Shown here piece by piece: positions 61,141 to 64,000 of a stretch of DNA of 64,000 nucleotides. Numbering within the stretch: the first letter of the stretch is position 1; each line of letters starts with the position of its first letter. The stretch covers positions 917,769 to 981,768 of the forward strand of contig NZ_KZ686268.1 of the NCBI RefSeq assembly GCF_003029735.1, read 5' to 3'. A program made the translations under genes and the position numbers. The notes beneath the pieces were generated by a model, which saw only the letters and a list, made by a program, of their open reading frames with translations, did no database searches and had not been told where the DNA came from. The DNA comes from Pedobacter yulinensis. Its GTDB lineage: Bacteria; Bacteroidota; Bacteroidia; Sphingobacteriales; Sphingobacteriaceae.

Positions 61141-64000
61141 TTATAAAGTTAATTGGAGACCAAAAGACATTGTCCGGCGGTAAGGATAGACCCGCCCGAA
61201 TGAAGCCTGATCTGACTGTTCCGCAGTATAATCAATCTCTGGATCGATTGGAATACCGACGTCTGAAAAGGTAAACAGGTTTTCACCGCTCAGGTAAAGA
61301 CGGATTCTGTCGATTTTGATCTTGCTGGATATCCGAGTTGGAATGGTGTATCCGAGTGTAATGTTTTTTGCTCTCAGATAAGCCATGTTGAGCAGATATT
61401 TAGATTGAACCAGGAAGTTCTTCGAGTTGTTCGTTGGGCCAGCCTCAGCAGGTGTGTTGGCTTGCGCGGGCCGAGGATAAAAGGCATCGGGATTGCTCGG
61501 GGTCCAGTAGTCCATTTGATGTTCGAAAGATGCCTCTGCAGGGTTCCATCCTGGTACAAAGATAGGGCCCGAAGCCCAGAAGTCCCGTTTGCCTACACCT
61601 TGGAAGAACGCGTCCAGATCGAAGCCTTTCCAATTTGCGCCCACTCTGAAGCCATACTGGTAACGGGGTGTCGAGTTCCCGATCACTTTAAGGTCACCAT
61701 GATCGTCGACAGTATTTGCACCGTTGTCAATCTTTCCATCCCCGTTCAAGTCTTTATACTTAACGTCGCCCGGGCCGTAAAAGAAGTAGCCGGCTTCATA
61801 CCTTGACTGTGAAGGGACACCGGGTTTTAATACCCACCTGTTGTTGGCATCACGTCCGGAAAAATCGCCCTCATTAAAGAAACGGTCGGTTTCAAAGCCC
61901 CAGATTTCGCCAAGGTTCTTGCCTTCATAATTTCCAGTCACAATCGCGGTAGTGTTCGCAAATTTGGTAATACGGTCCTGGAAGTCCGACAACGTAGCCA
62001 TCAGGTTCAGTTTGAATCCGTTATCGAAAGAATGGTTGTAATCAACGCTGAGCTCAAATCCCCGGGTTTCCATTTCGCCATAATTGCGTCGTGGTGAGCC
62101 CGCGCCAAATGTCGAGGGCAAGGTAACGCCGGCAGTGAGCATATCTGTCGTCTTCCGGGAGTACCAATCGAAGGTTAGACCCAATGCGTTATTGAAGAAC
62201 CGGGCGTCGAGGCCAACGTCAAATGTTGACACGGTTTCCCAGGTAAGTGACCTTGAGATTGCAATCGGCGTTCCGATCGTGGCCTGGTTGGTGCTCCCAA
62301 TCCACCAGCCCGATGATGAAGGACTCATGATAGGAAGGAAGGGATAAAATGAGGCTGTAGTTGTTCCTATGTCCTGGTTGCCCACAGAGCCGTATGATCC
62401 CCGTAGTTTGAGGAATGACACCGTCTTGGCAAGGGGTTTCATAAAGGATTCTTCAGTTACGATCCATCCCGCCGAGGCTGAAGGGAAGAAGCCCCAAAGC
62501 TCATTTCTTGGGAACCTGGAGGATCCGTCATAACGGCCATTTAGTTCCAAGAGGTATTTGTTTTTGTAATTATAGTTAATCCTGCTAAAGCCGCCCATAG
62601 TAGCCCAGTGCGAGTCACGACCGGTAACGAACTGGTCGCCGATGGCGCCGGCTATGGAACCGATCGACGGATCAAGCAAGCCATTTCTACGCGAACTGTG
62701 GTAGCCATTCTGAAAATACTCGATATCACCGCCCAGAATGAACTTAAAGTTATGATCGCTAAAGCTTTTGTTATAGGTTGCAAAGGCCTTACCAGTGTTC
62801 ACTTCGGTTTGGTCTGAACTCACCAGCGTATAATCATAAGAAACCGGTTGGTAATTCTGCGAAACGGCAGCTGGCCATCCCGCCCAGAAGTCCCAGCCGC
62901 GGGTACCACCACCAGTTGTATTGTAGCGTTCGTTTGTTGCAGAATAGGTATAGTCCACATCAACCGTCAGGTCTTTGAGCGGCTTGAAGGTGGCTCCTGC
63001 CGTGATCCTTGACAGCCCGGTTTTTGTACGGTTCATGTTCGCCTGTTCAGTTTCTGTTACAGCGCTTCTGAAGGGTTCGCCCTGATAGGTGCCATAAGGA
63101 TAAAATGCCGGCCAGCGATAGAGGTAGTAATATGGGCCATAGGTTGCGCTACTGAAACCAAAGGGGTCTGTTTTCAGCGTATTGGTATAAAACATCCTAG
63201 CCCGAACATCGATCCATTTGTTTACCGATGAGTTGATGCTGGCCGAAATATTATACCGGTCAAACTGATCCGGGTTTACCTTCAACACACCTTCTTGGTT
63301 GAGATATCCCAGTCCAACATTGTATGAGGTCTTTTCGCTGCCACCTGCAATGCTGAGGTTGTGGTTTTGCTGCGGACTCCATTTTCTCATGTATCTTTCT
63401 GCAGGATCCCAGGGCCGGTAGAAGAACAGTTTGCCATCCCTGATCTCGAAATCCCGGCCCATTACCATTTCGTCATCGAGCTCTTGTCCGCCATATTGTG
63501 CGCGCCAATCTCTCATCTTCTGAATCGCCAATTGGTCAATGTACATACCGACGATACCGGGTTGTACCGTGTTTGGATTTGTGCGTTGAAGTGCTGCAAG
63601 CGCGAACTCGGCACCCTCAACCGTACCTGCAATTTTCTGCAGCGTAGTCGGGGTAGACCAAGATAAATTGTTTGTGTAGTTTATCTTGCTGGGTGCATTT
63701 TTTTTACCCGACTTGGAGGTGATCAAAACAACACCCCATGCGGCCCTGGTTCCGTAAATGGATGTCGATGCCGCATCTTTCAATACCGAGATACTTTCAA
63801 TGTCATCTGGGTTAAGCAATTGCAGGCTTTGGATTTCCACGTTGTCCAGGAGGATAAGGGGTTGAGCCCCGCCGCCATTTAAAGACCCACGCAAGCCGCG
63901 TAGCCTGATGGCCGGGTCACGACCGAGGTCGCCGCTCGCTGTTGTGATGGTCAATCCCGGAACAACACCCTGAAGACCACGGGAAACATCGGTAATGGGA
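61141..64000 (-). CDS. Partial SusC/RagA family TonB-linked outer membrane protein
   Basis: The gene continues past the right edge, so signal peptide, carboxypeptidase-like domain and TonB box are outside. The visible 952 codons begin ITDVSRGLQGVVPGLTIT, the usual plug stretch, then IRLRGLRGSLNGGGAQPLILLDN and VLKDAASTSIYGTRAAWGVVLI (plug end). The barrel follows with RYLLELNGRYDGSSRFP-type strands and ends in FGLQLTL. The frame is open through 64000. It imports a large glycan with its SusD partner. Confidence 0.95.
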   Translation of the reverse strand, partial: PITDVSRGLQGVVPGLTITTASGDLGRDPAIRLRGLRGSLNGGGAQPLILLDNVEIQSLQLLNPDDIESISVLKDAASTSIYGTRAAWGVVLITSKSGKKNAPSKINYTNNLSWSTPTTLQKIAGTVEGAEFALAALQRTNPNTVQPGIVGMYIDQLAIQKMRDWRAQYGGQELDDEMVMGRDFEIRDGKLFFYRPWDPAERYMRKWSPQQNHNLSIAGGSEKTSYNVGLGYLNQEGVLKVNPDQFDRYNISASINSSVNKWIDVRARMFYTNTLKTDPFGFSSATYGPYYYLYRWPAFYPYGTYQGEPFRSAVTETEQANMNRTKTGLSRITAGATFKPLKDLTVDVDYTYSATNERYNTTGGGTRGWDFWAGWPAAVSQNYQPVSYDYTLVSSDQTEVNTGKAFATYNKSFSDHNFKFILGGDIEYFQNGYHSSRRNGLLDPSIGSIAGAIGDQFVTGRDSHWATMGGFSRINYNYKNKYLLELNGRYDGSSRFPRNELWGFFPSASAGWIVTEESFMKPLAKTVSFLKLRGSYGSVGNQDIGTTTASFYPFLPIMSPSSSGWWIGSTNQATIGTPIAISRSLTWETVSTFDVGLDARFFNNALGLTFDWYSRKTTDMLTAGVTLPSTFGAGSPRRNYGEMETRGFELSVDYNHSFDNGFKLNLMATLSDFQDRITKFANTTAIVTGNYEGKNLGEIWGFETDRFFNEGDFSGRDANNRWVLKPGVPSQSRYEAGYFFYGPGDVKYKDLNGDGKIDNGANTVDDHGDLKVIGNSTPRYQYGFRVGANWKGFDLDAFFQGVGKRDFWASGPIFVPGWNPAEASFEHQMDYWTPSNPDAFYPRPAQANTPAEAGPTNNSKNFLVQSKYLLNMAYLRAKNITLGYTIPTRISSKIKIDRIRLYLSGENLFTFSDVGIPIDPEIDYTAEQSDQASFGRVYPYRRTMSFGLQLTL

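Overview
The window looks like chromosomal DNA of a Bacteroidota species, probably from the Sphingobacteriales, Chitinophagales or Cytophagales. The evidence is two SusC/SusD pairs, many Sec-type signal peptides and Cys-anchored lipoproteins, several secreted glycan-active enzymes, -7 promoter elements of the Bacteroidota form TAnnTTTG, and a general lack of strong Shine-Dalgarno sequences. The DNA is GC-richer than most members of the phylum. I cannot name a species. I see no tRNA, rRNA, CRISPR array, insertion sequence or prophage.

Positions 1-12,869 (minus strand) hold the most unusual part: six tightly packed genes that run off the left edge. In transcription order they are an endonuclease/exonuclease/phosphatase-fold protein, a 1458-aa beta-rich protein that recalls DUF6603, and proteins of 443, 313, 1220 and at least 284 aa that I do not recognise. 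Gaps are 29 nt or less and one junction is an ATGA overlap. None has a signal peptide or membrane segment. This is the best candidate here for an undescribed system.

Positions 13,304-31,486 are ordinary mixed genes: an MGH1/GH63-like glycosidase, a GNAT acetyltransferase, a DUF1349 protein divergent from a LuxR-type regulator, a DUF3891 protein, three overlapping glycosyltransferases, a secreted phosphoesterase, an AraC regulator with a downstream SDR oxidoreductase, a GT39-like membrane protein, a secreted thermonuclease, a decayed type I restriction remnant, a glycolipid-binding family protein, a DoxX-like protein, a GluQ-type synthetase and an AlkA-type DNA glycosylase.

Positions 31,872-38,218 carry the first SusC/SusD pair, closed by a terminator, then a 64-aa HTH protein and a lipoprotein. 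Positions 38,334-44,609 are an RND efflux operon (adaptor, pump, outer-membrane factor) preceded by a small secreted protein. Then come a diheme cytochrome c, a frameshifted acyltransferase-3 gene and an NTF2-like protein.

Positions 47,071-57,881 form a glycan-degradation cluster: sialate O-acetylesterase, GH78-like alpha-L-rhamnosidase, GH5 with a C-terminal CBM6-like module, a GH123/DUF4091-like protein and a DUF5077/DUF3472 protein, with an EamA transporter and a quinone-oxidoreductase-like enzyme between them. Beyond an outer-membrane barrel gene and a small secreted protein, the second SusD/SusC pair runs off the right edge. The two SusCD pairs probably import glycans released by secreted enzymes, but which enzymes pair with which transporter cannot be settled from sequence alone.
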